Virus record (IMG/VR): IMGVR_UViG_3300012017_001157
Coordinates: 1-64,000 of that record
Reading direction: 5' to 3' (one strand)
Source: a virus
Length of the DNA: 64,000 bases
Shown: in pieces, positions 40,268 to 46,613 of the stretch
Layout of the letters: every line of letters starts with the position of its first letter
How positions within the stretch are numbered: position 1 is the first letter of the stretch
Program-made: the position numbers and the translations under genes
Notes under the pieces: model-generated
Seen by the model: only the letters and a program-made list of their open reading frames with translations
What the model was told of the DNA's origin: nothing
Databases searched by the model: none

Positions 40268-40496
40268 TGTCGGAAGCGATTCTAGATGAAGCGACACCGA
40301 CTAGGTGAGACTCTGGACGAGCGAGCAGATGCCGCAGCCAAAAAATGCGGGTATAGAGACGCAAAGGACGATGACCGCTAGGTGCCAATGGATCGGCGGA
40401 GCGGAAGGAAAAGGAGTCGGGGGAAGTGATTAGCCCCCGATGAATAATCCGAAACGAGACCCCCAGAGCGACGGCTCTGGGGGTTTCGTGCTTTAT
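40268..40496 (+). ncRNA. Candidate structured RNA 1
   Basis: Between promoter P9 and a strong terminator lies about 225 nt without a GGAGG-led gene. Predicted stems are 40265-40273/40297-40305, CCGCA/TGCGG (40332-40350) and TCGGGGG/CCCCCGA (40417-40440). A terminator stem CCCCAGAGC/GCTCTGGGG lies at 40461-40482. A 31-codon frame (40286-40381) lacks a good ribosome site and may be coincidental. Confidence 0.55.
40453..40496 (+). terminator. Terminator of candidate RNA 1
   Basis: A long stem around CCCCAGAGC/GCTCTGGGG, extended by flanking CGA/TCG pairs, followed by a partly T-rich tail. Confidence 0.65.
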
Positions 40497-40499
40497 TAG

Positions 40500-40570
40500 G
40501 TTCAGCTGGAACAGGCGGCGGCCTGTTCCAATAGAACCTCTTGACACCTTGCAAGAAGTTTGATTACAAT
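40500..40570 (+). promoter_or_regulatory. Cassette element P10
   Basis: GTTC 40500, arms TGGAACAGGC/GCCTGTTCCA (40507-40530), TAGAAC 40532-40537, TTGACA 40541-40546, 18 bp, TACAAT 40565-40570. Leader hairpin CCCC-ACTT-GGGG, then GGAGG. Confidence 0.85.
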
Positions 40571-40609
40571 GGGTTCACCCCACTTGGGGCGGTAGCAGAG
40601 GAGGCTAAA

Positions 40610-40948
40610 ATGTTCAAGGCTCTGGCAGTTTCACTCAAGGCAAGCGACTTCACGAAGTTCCAGTGCTCGCAGGGCACTTGCGAGGGCGATTGGCTCGTTG
40701 AGCCAAATGTCGCTTCTCGTCTTGACGGATACGATCTGAAGTTCGCTGAAATCTACGGCGATATGTTGGATGGGTTCGCTCAGCCAGACGAGATGATCTC
40801 AACTGAACTTGATGGGACTTACGACAGGTTCGGCAACATCGTCGTCCACTGGCGCAACGATGGATTCATTGACTTCGTTGCCTTCTCAGAGGCGTGGGCA
40901 GCCGAGCGCGAGATGGCTGACATCATCGCGCTCCACCAAGCCGAGTAG
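40610..40948 (+). CDS. Hypothetical cassette protein
   Basis: From ATG 40610, 112 residues (FKALAVSLKASDFTKFQCS, GTCEGDWLVEP, SEAWAAEREMADIIALH). Not assigned. Terminator 40964-40986 follows. Confidence 0.65.
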   Translation: MFKALAVSLKASDFTKFQCSQGTCEGDWLVEPNVASRLDGYDLKFAEIYGDMLDGFAQPDEMISTELDGTYDRFGNIVVHWRNDGFIDFVAFSEAWAAEREMADIIALHQAE

Positions 40949-40963
40949 TCCAGAAAGCAAAGA

Positions 40964-40986
40964 TGCCGCCTTCGGGCGGCATTTTT
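40964..40986 (+). terminator. Intrinsic terminator
   Basis: TGCCGCC-TTCG-GGCGGCA stem and TTTTTG. Confidence 0.8.
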
Positions 40987-41056
40987 GTTCGGCTCCAAGT
41001 GGCCGCCGCCACTTGGAATAGAACCCTTGACGGCTGGCTAGGTGTTCGCTTAGAAT
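40987..41056 (+). promoter_or_regulatory. Cassette element P11
   Basis: GTTC 40987, arms TCCAAGTGGC/GCCACTTGGA (40994-41017), TAGAAC 41019-41024, TTGACG 41027-41032, 18 bp, TAGAAT 41051-41056. Leader hairpin CCCC-GATT-GGGG, then AAGGAGG. Confidence 0.85.
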
Positions 41057-41096
41057 CGGAGTACCCCGATTGGGGCAGAGTAGCAAGGAGGCAGAA

Positions 41097-41378
41097 ATGA
41101 GCAAGGCAATCAAGTTGGCAGAGGCAGCCGAAATGATTCGCAGCAGCAACGGCGCAATCTTCGGCGTGGACTTCGTGAAGCGCACGACGGGCGAGGTTCG
41201 CAAGATGACGGCGCGGCTCGGAGTCAAGAAGCACCTCAAAGGTGGCGAGGCTGCGTATGACGCGGCGGCGAAAGACCTCATCTTCGTCTACGACATCACC
41301 AAGAAGGCGTATCGTTCGGTTGCGCTTGACGCAATCACGGCGGTTCGCTTTGGCGGCGAGGTCTACGAAGTCAAGTAA
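41097..41378 (+). CDS. Hypothetical basic cassette protein
   Basis: From ATG 41097, 93 residues. IRSSNGAIFGVDFVKRTTGEVRKMTARLGVKKHL and YDITKKAYRSVALDAI suggest a small SH3-like beta barrel of a kind common in phages. Basic, possibly nucleic-acid binding. Terminator 41403-41427 follows. Confidence 0.65.
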   Translation: MSKAIKLAEAAEMIRSSNGAIFGVDFVKRTTGEVRKMTARLGVKKHLKGGEAAYDAAAKDLIFVYDITKKAYRSVALDAITAVRFGGEVYEVK

Positions 41379-41402
41379 TCCGACGGAGGTCTGGGCAAGA
41401 AG

Positions 41403-41427
41403 GGCGAGGGCAACCTCGCCTTTTTTG
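41403..41427 (+). terminator. Intrinsic terminator
   Basis: GGCGAGG-GCAA-CCTCGCC stem followed by TTTTTT. Confidence 0.85.
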
Positions 41428-41496
41428 TTCACCTCACACGGGCCGCGGCCCGTGTGATTAGAACTCTTGACGACAGAATAGAAGTCTGCTTATAAT
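41427..41496 (+). promoter_or_regulatory. Cassette element P12, drives a probable ncRNA
   Basis: GTTC 41427, perfect 24-bp palindrome 41434-41457, TAGAAC 41459-41464, TTGACG 41467-41472, 18 bp, consensus TATAAT 41491-41496. This is the strongest -10 box of the array. Confidence 0.85.
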
Positions 41497-41502
41497 CAAG
41501 TA

Positions 41503-41715
41503 TCGGGTCGTGAGGAGACGACTAGTTGGTGGTAAGAATAACCACCCGAGACGATAAGACTGGCGGGCTTTGGCATTGACCAGCAGGGGTGCCGCCAGTA
41601 GTGGACTAGCGAAAGCGAAAGTCCACCTTCGCAAGAGGATAAGCGTCAATGCCGCGAAAGGGTTGGGGGGGTCGCAACTTGGGGGTGGTTCCCCTAGGCG
41701 ACTCCCCTTCATTTT
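41503..41715 (+). ncRNA. Candidate structured RNA 2 with pseudoknot
   Basis: About 213 nt from promoter P12 to a terminator, with no ribosome site and no natural-looking frame. Base pairing visible by eye: a junction closed by TATCG 41501-41505/CGATA 41552-41556 holding stems 41507-41511/41518-41522 and GGTGGT/ACCACC (41528-41546). Stem CTGGCGG/CCGCCAG pairs 41560-41566 with 41592-41598. Its loop segment GGCATTGAC (41572-41580) pairs with GTCAATGCC (41645-41653), which makes a pseudoknot. TGGACT/AGTCCA pairs 41602-41607 with 41620-41625 around a GC-GAAA-GC tetraloop. No known RNA class was recognised. Confidence 0.7.
41662..41715 (+). terminator. Terminator of candidate RNA 2
   Basis: Stem GGGG-GTCGC / GCGAC-T-CCCC (41667-41675 with 41698-41707), inner GGGG/CCCC, then TTCATTTTG. 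Confidence 0.7.
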
Positions 41716-41785
41716 GTTCTGCTCCAAGTTGCCGCGGCAACTTGGATTTGAACCCTTGACAGGTCTGGAACTTATCGCGTAAGAT
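41716..41785 (+). promoter_or_regulatory. Cassette element P13
   Basis: GTTC 41716, perfect 24-bp palindrome 41723-41746, TTGAAC 41748-41753, TTGACA 41756-41761, 18 bp, TAAGAT 41780-41785. Leader hairpin TCGGG-GCTT-CCCGA, then AAGGAGG. Confidence 0.8.
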
Positions 41786-41828
41786 TCTGGTGTCGGGGCT
41801 TCCCGATGAGTAGCAAGGAGGCAAGAAA

Positions 41829-42236
41829 ATGGGCAAGGCAATCAAGTTCGGAGTCGGGGCGTTTGAGGCTGGTGCGCCAACTCCCGCGCTGTTCAACTGG
41901 GTTGAGGTCGTGGACTTCAACGATGACGGCAACACGCTCACCGAACTCTACCGCGTGGGCGAGTGGGACATGACGGAGGTTGCGGTTTCTGGTAAGTATG
42001 GCGCAACGAGCGTCGTGCTCTGGTGCGATGAGGAGGGTCTCTACAACGAGCCAGTCCTCCGCAATCATGCGGCGACATCACTCCGCAACGAAATCCTGCG
42101 CGGATACGCTGACCCGATCTACGGCAACTGCGTACTCACCGCAGAGGACGAGGACGGCAAGACGCTCGCGCTCACCGATGAACAGGCTGCGGAAATCAAG
42201 ACGCTGCTAGAACTGGGCAACTACCCAATCAAGTAG
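41829..42236 (+). CDS. DUF3846-like protein
   Basis: The 135-residue protein has SVVLWCDEEGLYNEPVLRNHAA and ADPIYGNCVLTAEDEDGKTLALT, resembling DUF3846 proteins (NEEG..N..A..DxIxGxxvv) frequent in phages and plasmids, function unknown. Terminator 42258-42290 follows. Confidence 0.6.
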   Translation: MGKAIKFGVGAFEAGAPTPALFNWVEVVDFNDDGNTLTELYRVGEWDMTEVAVSGKYGATSVVLWCDEEGLYNEPVLRNHAATSLRNEILRGYADPIYGNCVLTAEDEDGKTLALTDEQAAEIKTLLELGNYPIK

Positions 42237-42257
42237 CGCGCACAAAATCGGGAACGA

Positions 42258-42290
42258 CAACGGCGGGGAGAAATCCCCGCCGTTGTTTCT
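42258..42290 (+). terminator. Intrinsic terminator
   Basis: CAACGGCGGGGA/TCCCCGCCGTTG stem with a short loop, then TTTCTTT. Confidence 0.85.
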
Positions 42291-42299
42291 TTGTGGAGC

Positions 42300-42362
42300 T
42301 CCAACCTGCCGCGGCAGGTTGGAATAGAACACTTGACGAGCGGCTAGGAGTTCGCTTAGTAT
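42300..42362 (+). promoter_or_regulatory. Cassette element P14
   Basis: Left box GAGC in place of GTTC, perfect 24-bp palindrome 42300-42323, TAGAAC 42325-42330, TTGACG 42333-42338, 18 bp, TAGTAT 42357-42362. Leader hairpin CGGG-GACTT-CCCG, then AAGGAGG. Confidence 0.8.
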
Positions 42363-42403
42363 TCAGGGGCGGGGACTTCCCGCTAGGTAGCAAGGAGGCA
42401 AAA

Positions 42404-42733
42404 ATGAGCGAAGGCTACAATGGCTGGACGAACTGGGAAACTTGGGTCACCAATCTTTGGATTGAGGAGGGGCTGCTTGACCTCTTTGAGGTTGGCGAGC
42501 AGGCGCGCCACTTTGCAGAAACCAACGATAGCGACGGAAACTTCGCAGCCTATGAAATGGGGAGGTGGATTCGCGAGCAGGTTGAGGAGTTCATCGGCGA
42601 GCAGCCCGCGGGACTCGTTGCGGACTTCGTGGGCGGTTGTCTCTCGTCGGTGAACTGGACGGAAATCGCGAGCCATCACACGGACGAAGCGATTCGCAAC
42701 GAGCAGGAGCAGACGGCGAACGCGGAAGCGTAA
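42404..42733 (+). CDS. Phage protein of NGWTNWETW type
   Basis: From ATG 42404, 109 residues. The N terminus YNGWTNWETWVTNLWIEE belongs to a group of small phage proteins (YNGxxNxxTWxxxLW) with no known function. The C-terminal part (DFVGGCLSSVNWTEIASHH) matches members of the same group. Confidence 0.7.
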   Translation: MSEGYNGWTNWETWVTNLWIEEGLLDLFEVGEQARHFAETNDSDGNFAAYEMGRWIREQVEEFIGEQPAGLVADFVGGCLSSVNWTEIASHHTDEAIRNEQEQTANAEA

Positions 42734-42760
42734 ACGAAAGCGGCAGGATTTTAGGTCGGC

Positions 42761-42823
42761 TCCACCCTGCCGCGGCAGGGTGGAATAGAACGCTTGACAA
42801 CCAAGCGGGAGTTCGCGTAGTAT
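42761..42823 (+). promoter_or_regulatory. Cassette element P15
   Basis: Perfect 24-bp palindrome 42761-42784 (left box GTCG), TAGAAC 42786-42791, TTGACA 42794-42799, 18 bp, TAGTAT 42818-42823. Leader hairpin GCGGCA-CC-TGCCG, then AAGGAGG. Confidence 0.8.
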
Positions 42824-42865
42824 TGCCTTGCGGCACCTGCCGTAGAGGTAGCATAAGGAGGCAAG

Positions 42866-43150
42866 ATGTTTGGAGGGGACTTCGGTATCCAGGCAACCTA
42901 TGTGACGCGGTTCGTATCCACACCAGGGCACGGATACCTCGTAGCGGAGAAGGCAATGCTTCGCACGCTTGGTATCGCGGACAAGGTGAGCAACTGCTCG
43001 TATGAGCGCAATGGTAGCGTCTACCTAGAAGAAGATTGCGATGCGCCTCTCTTCATCGCGGCGATGGAGAAGAAGGGATTCTCGGTTTCATACAACTCGG
43101 TCAATGTTGATGATGAGTTCATTGACAAGATGGACTACTATCGCGGATAG
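42866..43150 (+). CDS. Hypothetical cassette protein
   Basis: The 94-residue protein (IQATYVTRFVSTPGHGYLVAEKAML, LFIAAMEKKGFSVSYNSVNVD) is not recognised. Terminator 43171-43209 follows. Confidence 0.65.
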   Translation: MFGGDFGIQATYVTRFVSTPGHGYLVAEKAMLRTLGIADKVSNCSYERNGSVYLEEDCDAPLFIAAMEKKGFSVSYNSVNVDDEFIDKMDYYRG

Positions 43151-43170
43151 CGCGCACAATCGTTAGCAAC

Positions 43171-43209
43171 ACACCAGCGGGATGCTACCCCCGCTGGTGT
43201 TTTCTTTTG
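43171..43209 (+). terminator. Intrinsic terminator
   Basis: ACACCAGCGG/CCGCTGGTGT stem (43171-43200) followed by TTTTCTTTTG. Confidence 0.8.
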
Positions 43210-43288
43210 TTCGGCTCTCGTGCGCCGCGGCGCACGAGACTCTCCCGAAACTAGGGGCTTGACGGATTGGAAATGGCGACTCTATGAT
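43209..43288 (+). promoter_or_regulatory. Cassette element P16
   Basis: GTTC 43209, perfect 24-bp palindrome 43216-43239, CGAAAC instead of TAGAAC, TTGACG 43259-43264, 18 bp, TATGAT 43283-43288. Leader hairpin CCCC-GCTT-GGGG, then AAGGAGG. Confidence 0.8.
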
Positions 43289-43329
43289 GGGGCTACCCCG
43301 CTTGGGGTGGTAGCAATAAGGAGGCAGAA

Positions 43330-43539
43330 ATGTTCAGGTGCGATTGGTGCAGCGAAACAATCACCAGCGAGGACGGCAAGTGGACGGACGAGTTCAGCGG
43401 AGTCTGGTACCACGACTATTGCGGTAAGGAGTTCCGCGACGAACTCCGCGCTGAGGCAGCCGCGCTGCTTGGCGACAAGGACGCGATGATGTACGAGGAC
43501 GATTGGGACGGCTCGCAGTACCTCTGGGATAGGCGATAA
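43330..43539 (+). CDS. Zinc-finger-like cassette protein
   Basis: The 69-residue protein starts FRCDWCSETI and has YHDYCGKEF, a LIM-like CxxC..HxxC site. Acidic C terminus. Last gene of the plus array; terminator 43546-43576 (CCCCCGCA/TGCGGGGG) follows. Confidence 0.65.
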   Translation: MFRCDWCSETITSEDGKWTDEFSGVWYHDYCGKEFRDELRAEAAALLGDKDAMMYEDDWDGSQYLWDRR

Positions 43540-43545
43540 CTAACT

Positions 43546-43576
43546 AGCCCCCGCAGGTCTGGGACTTGCGGGGGCA
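43546..43576 (+). terminator. GC-rich terminator at end of plus array
   Basis: CCCCCGCA/TGCGGGGG stem directly after the last cassette gene. Confidence 0.6.
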
Positions 43577-43591
43577 TAACATTTGTGGGGG

Positions 43592-43622
43592 CATTACGGG
43601 CCGCGGCCCGTAATGTTGGAAC
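43592..43622 (+). repeat. Orphan palindrome P17 without promoter
   Basis: Perfect 24-bp palindrome 43592-43615 followed by GGAAC, but an AT-rich stretch replaces the promoter. It marks the border between the plus and minus arrays. The stretch 43623-43760 also contains GTTAGACATCTAAC, a GCACCC/GGGTGC hairpin and the GC-rich stem CCTCCCCCCG/CGGGGGGAGG (43717-43755) that ends the minus-strand gene. Confidence 0.75.
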
Positions 43623-43760
43623 TTATATTATTCCCCGTTTATATTATTTATGTTATTTACTTATCACTTGTGTGTTAGACATCTAACAACAGCACCCAGG
43701 GTGCTGCGATAGAGCCTCCCCCCGACCACCGCGCCTGCGGCGATCGGGGGGAGGACTCCG

Positions 43761-44141
43761 TTAGCGCCAGCCGTCCTCGTGCTGCGTCAACGGATCGGTT
43801 TCATCTTCGCGCTTCGACGCGTAATCCAGGTTGCGCTCCTTTCGATCTTCCTCGTCGCGCTGCCACTCTTCTTCGCGCTCCTCGACGCACTCCTCGCAAA
43901 GAATCGCGTCGAAGTCGCTGTGCGGCTCAACGCTCGACAAAGCGCTTGTTCCGCAATCCTCACACTCGACGCAATCGTCGCAAAGCATTTGCTCGATCGT
44001 TTCGCGGAAAGAAACTTTCGCCGCGTGCGGAGTGCCTTCATCGATTCCGCAATCCTCACATCGCTGCTCGTCAATGCAGCATTGTTTGCAATCTCCTTTC
44101 TTCGTCATCTCGCATTGTCCGTGTGCTTCACACTCAAACAT
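43761..44141 (-). CDS. Protein with five CxxC-type pairs
   Basis: From ATG 44141, 126 residues: CEAHGQCEM, CKQCCIDEQRCEDCG, CDDCVECEDCG and CEECVEE. Multiple zinc ribbons are likely. The C-terminal third is highly charged. Last gene of the minus array. Confidence 0.65.
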   Translation of the reverse strand: MFECEAHGQCEMTKKGDCKQCCIDEQRCEDCGIDEGTPHAAKVSFRETIEQMLCDDCVECEDCGTSALSSVEPHSDFDAILCEECVEEREEEWQRDEEDRKERNLDYASKREDETDPLTQHEDGWR

Positions 44142-44199
44142 CGTGAACCTCCAATGCTGTTGCGAGGTGCGAGCGCCGCGCGCCCGCACCCCGCTGTGA

Positions 44200-44520
44200 T
44201 TACGCGTTAGCAGCGTCGCGCTGCTTCGCTGTTGCTTTCGCAACCGACTTCATCGCGCTTGCAAGTTTCGCTTGCAGCGCGCTCGTGTTCTCCTCGAAGT
44301 ATGCGAGCGTTGCCGTTGCCGTTGCGAGTGCCGCTTCCGACTTCGCAACCAACTTCTTGTTTGGCTTCGACTCGATCGCAAGTTCCACGAGTGTTGCGCG
44401 CTCAAACTCGACAACATCGGCAGCAAGCGCGCGCTGCTCAATGCTGCGTGCAAGCAACTTGTTGATCACGCCGATCGACTCCGTTGCTGTGCGCTTTGTT
44501 TGCTTTGCTTTCTTGCTCAT
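44200..44520 (-). CDS. Lysine/alanine-rich helical protein
   Basis: From ATG 44520, 106 residues, basic N terminus (SKKAKQTKRTATES) and long Ala-rich coiled coil (KSEAALATATATLAYFEEN). Not assigned; possibly DNA-binding. Preceded by a perfect 14-bp hairpin at 44542-44574. Confidence 0.6.
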   Translation of the reverse strand: MSKKAKQTKRTATESIGVINKLLARSIEQRALAADVVEFERATLVELAIESKPNKKLVAKSEAALATATATLAYFEENTSALQAKLASAMKSVAKATAKQRDAANA

Positions 44521-44541
44521 TGTGCTGTCCTCCAAACTTGT

Positions 44542-44574
44542 GGAGTGTGGAAGCGCCGCGCGCTTCCACACTCC
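44542..44574 (-). repeat. Intercistronic hairpin, 14-bp perfect stem
   Basis: Arms 44542-44555 and 44561-44574 (GGAGTGTGGAAGCG and its complement) with loop CCGCG. It separates two minus-array genes and lacks a U-run, so it is not a classical terminator. A related, imperfect hairpin with the same loop lies at 44166-44190. Confidence 0.7.
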
Positions 44575-44580
44575 TTTGCT

Positions 44581-44940
44581 TCACTCAACGACGCAGGTTT
44601 CTGCTTGGTCGATGTAGATGTCCATACGCGTTGCAACCGCGTCGCAATCCGCGCACTCCCATCGACCGAGAGCAGCAATCTCCTCGTCGTGCTCGTCGCG
44701 ATGCTGCGACAACCACGCGGCAATCTCTCCCGCGTAGTCGTGCGGCGATTCGATTGCGTCGACCGCGTGGTCGGCGGTGTCGAGCGTTCGCGCAAACTCG
44801 ACAACATACTCGTTGAGAAGTTGCGCGTACGCCACACGCGCTTGCAGCGAGTTGCTGCGATTCTCAACAAACTTCCAATGGTGCGTGGTGAGTTGAGCAC
44901 CACGCTCCAACAAGATTGCGATGCGCTTCATCGCTCCCAT
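44581..44940 (-). CDS. Hypothetical protein with CxxC
   Basis: The 119-residue helical protein ends WECADCDAVATRMDIYI, like the WHCIECDAEAHSIE end of 45957-46358, suggesting paralogy. ATG 44940 lies behind GGAGG. It is the first gene downstream of array element E2. Confidence 0.6.
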   Translation of the reverse strand: MGAMKRIAILLERGAQLTTHHWKFVENRSNSLQARVAYAQLLNEYVVEFARTLDTADHAVDAIESPHDYAGEIAAWLSQHRDEHDEEIAALGRWECADCDAVATRMDIYIDQAETCVVE

Positions 44941-45050
44941 CGTGAACCTCCAATGCTACCTGCGACGCTTCACCATCACATCGGCTCCTTCGCCGTAGTG
45001 CCGCCGCTGCACCCATCATCAGGCTTCTACTCCGTGAGATTTTTTTTCTC

Positions 45051-45199
45051 GGGTCGTACGCGCCGGAGGCGCGCCCATGGAACTTATTCCTCTTATTTAT
45101 TTATTTATATTGTGAGGGGGTTAGAGATATAACAGCAGCACAGGGTGCCGCGGTATAACTAACCCCCCTCCCACCGCGCTGGGTGGAAGGGGGGCTAGA
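45051..45199 (-). promoter_or_regulatory. Minus-array element E2
   Basis: Read on the minus strand: GC-rich stem ending the upstream gene (45161-45197), a GCAGCAC/GGGTGC repeat, TATAAATA (45109-45102), GTTC, then hairpin CGCGCC-TCC-GGCGCG (45073-45059). A 100-nt leader leads to the gene at 44940. Confidence 0.65.
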
Positions 45200-45201
45200 C
45201 T

Positions 45202-45510
45202 TTAGGAGATCGTGAAGCAGCGTGCCACGACGTATCCAGAAGCGTAGTCCTCATGCTGACCACACTCCTTGATGATCTCCTGAACGCTCCGATTGTGAGC
45301 GATCTCAAGATTCTCTGACCACTCCTTCAGGTAGAAGTGACCCGTTGGAAGAATCTTCTCAGTGTTCACCGAGAGCGCGCACAGCAGTTCATCTTCAGTC
45401 CACAACGTAACGGCAGTGTTGCCGTTGTGATACAGGACGATCTGAACTTCTGCGTCGTATTCCGTTTCAAATGCGCGAACCTTGATCTTCTTTCCTTCAG
45501 ACTTGAACAT
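45202..45510 (-). CDS. Hypothetical protein
   Basis: From ATG 45510 (behind GGAGG), 102 residues with a beta-rich start (KKIKVRAFETEYDAEVQIVLYHNGNTAVTLW). Not recognised. The longer frame runs through the hairpin at 45533-45563. Confidence 0.65.
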   Translation of the reverse strand: MFKSEGKKIKVRAFETEYDAEVQIVLYHNGNTAVTLWTEDELLCALSVNTEKILPTGHFYLKEWSENLEIAHNRSVQEIIKECGQHEDYASGYVVARCFTIS

Positions 45511-45532
45511 GATTCCCTCCTTCACTAATGGT

Positions 45533-45563
45533 GAAGTGCGAGCGTCGCATTCGCTCGCACTTC
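45533..45563 (-). repeat. Intercistronic hairpin with TCGCATT loop
   Basis: Perfect 12-bp arms GAAGTGCGAGCG/CGCTCGCACTTC around loop TCGCATT. The same loop recurs at 45901-45931 and 48605-48637 with different stems. Confidence 0.75.
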
Positions 45564-45569
45564 GTTTGA

Positions 45570-45878
45570 CTACTTGGCCGCTACCTTTTCGTACGCGCCA
45601 GAAGCGACTTTGTACGAAACGACGCTCAGCACCTTGTCGCCGCATGAAACGCAAAACGGAACATGCTCGTACGTTTCCCTTACGTCCATCTCGCCGACAA
45701 TGTCCTTCGCCGTGAGTGCGCGGATTGGAAACTCAATCTTCGCCCTGATGATCTCATCAAGATCAAATCCAAGTGTTCCGCATCCAAAGCAAACGTAAAA
45801 CTCGCCAATGTCAAACGCTTCAACTTCAATAGTTTCGTCAACGCGTCCGACTGCGCTCAAACTAACTTTCGTCCTCAT
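45570..45878 (-). CDS. Zinc-binding hypothetical protein
   Basis: From ATG 45878 (GGAGAT site), 102 residues with FYVCFGCGTLG and FCVSCGDKV, a two-knuckle zinc ribbon split by a helical insertion. Not assigned. Confidence 0.65.
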   Translation of the reverse strand: MRTKVSLSAVGRVDETIEVEAFDIGEFYVCFGCGTLGFDLDEIIRAKIEFPIRALTAKDIVGEMDVRETYEHVPFCVSCGDKVLSVVSYKVASGAYEKVAAK

Positions 45879-45900
45879 GATCATCTCCTTCAATGCTTGT

Positions 45901-45931
45901 GAGGTGCGAGCGTCGCATTCGCTCGCACCTC
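45901..45931 (-). repeat. Intercistronic hairpin with TCGCATT loop
   Basis: Perfect 12-bp arms GAGGTGCGAGCG/CGCTCGCACCTC, loop TCGCATT, between genes 45957-46358 and 45570-45878. Confidence 0.75.
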
Positions 45932-45956
45932 GTTTGATTGAACTGCGACGAGATTC

Positions 45957-46358
45957 CTACTCGCAGGGTTCCTCGTCGCCGCTCTCAATAGAATGCGCTT
46001 CAGCGTCGCACTCTATACAGTGCCAATAACCAAACTTGCGAGTCATGTACTCCTTCTCTGAAGTTGCGACGTCCATGTTCTCAATGAACTCCGCAACGCC
46101 ATCAAGAAACTTGTGAGGCTTCTCAAGGACGTACATCGCTTCCGCGCCAGTGCTCTTTGTTGCTGCGTACTGCTCAATGATTTCTCGTGAACCATTGTGG
46201 AGCGACCACGCAACATCATCGTAATCATCGTCAGCATCTCTGGCGATGAACTCCCATTCGTGCGTGCGCTCCTCTTGAGCCACGATTGGATTCACGACTT
46301 CACTGACGACTTCAGCGAAGAGGTTTGCGCGCTGTTGCGAGCGTTCCTTCTCGGACAT
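45957..46358 (-). CDS. Hypothetical protein with CxxC
   Basis: The 133-residue acidic helical protein has FGYWHCIECDAEAH near the C terminus, parallel to 44581-44940. Preceded by GGAGGACAGAG. First gene after element E3. Confidence 0.65.
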   Translation of the reverse strand: MSEKERSQQRANLFAEVVSEVVNPIVAQEERTHEWEFIARDADDDYDDVAWSLHNGSREIIEQYAATKSTGAEAMYVLEKPHKFLDGVAEFIENMDVATSEKEYMTRKFGYWHCIECDAEAHSIESGDEEPCE

Positions 46359-46470
46359 CTCTGTCCTCCTTTTTGCTACCGCGCACTTCGGTGTCGCAAC
46401 GGCTCATGCCGCACCGCGTCCGCTGACCCCATCATCGCGTTTCTGTTGATTGAGATTTTTAGGCCGAGGT

Positions 46471-46613
46471 CGTACACGCCGGAGGCGTGGCCATGGAACT
46501 TATTGCTCTTATTTATATTCATATTGTGTGTTAGATATAGAACTACAGGCCCCAGGGGGCCGCGATAGAGCAATCCCCCCAACCGCGGGACCTCGCGGCT
46601 GGGGGGATGTCTG
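46471..46613 (-). promoter_or_regulatory. Minus-array element E3
   Basis: GC-rich stem 46574-46610, GTTCTAT box, TATAAATA (46517-46510), GTTC, hairpin CACGCC-TCC-GGCGTG (46490-46476), then a leader of about 110 nt to ATG 46358. Confidence 0.65.

Noticed and set aside
41570-41782. 70-codon frame over candidate RNA 2
   Set aside because: No ribosome site, runs through the terminator and the next palindrome, and has an unnatural composition.
33400-43622. CRISPR array
   Set aside because: Repeats are 500-900 bp apart, differ in stem sequence and separate genes with ribosome sites; no short unique spacers or cas genes.
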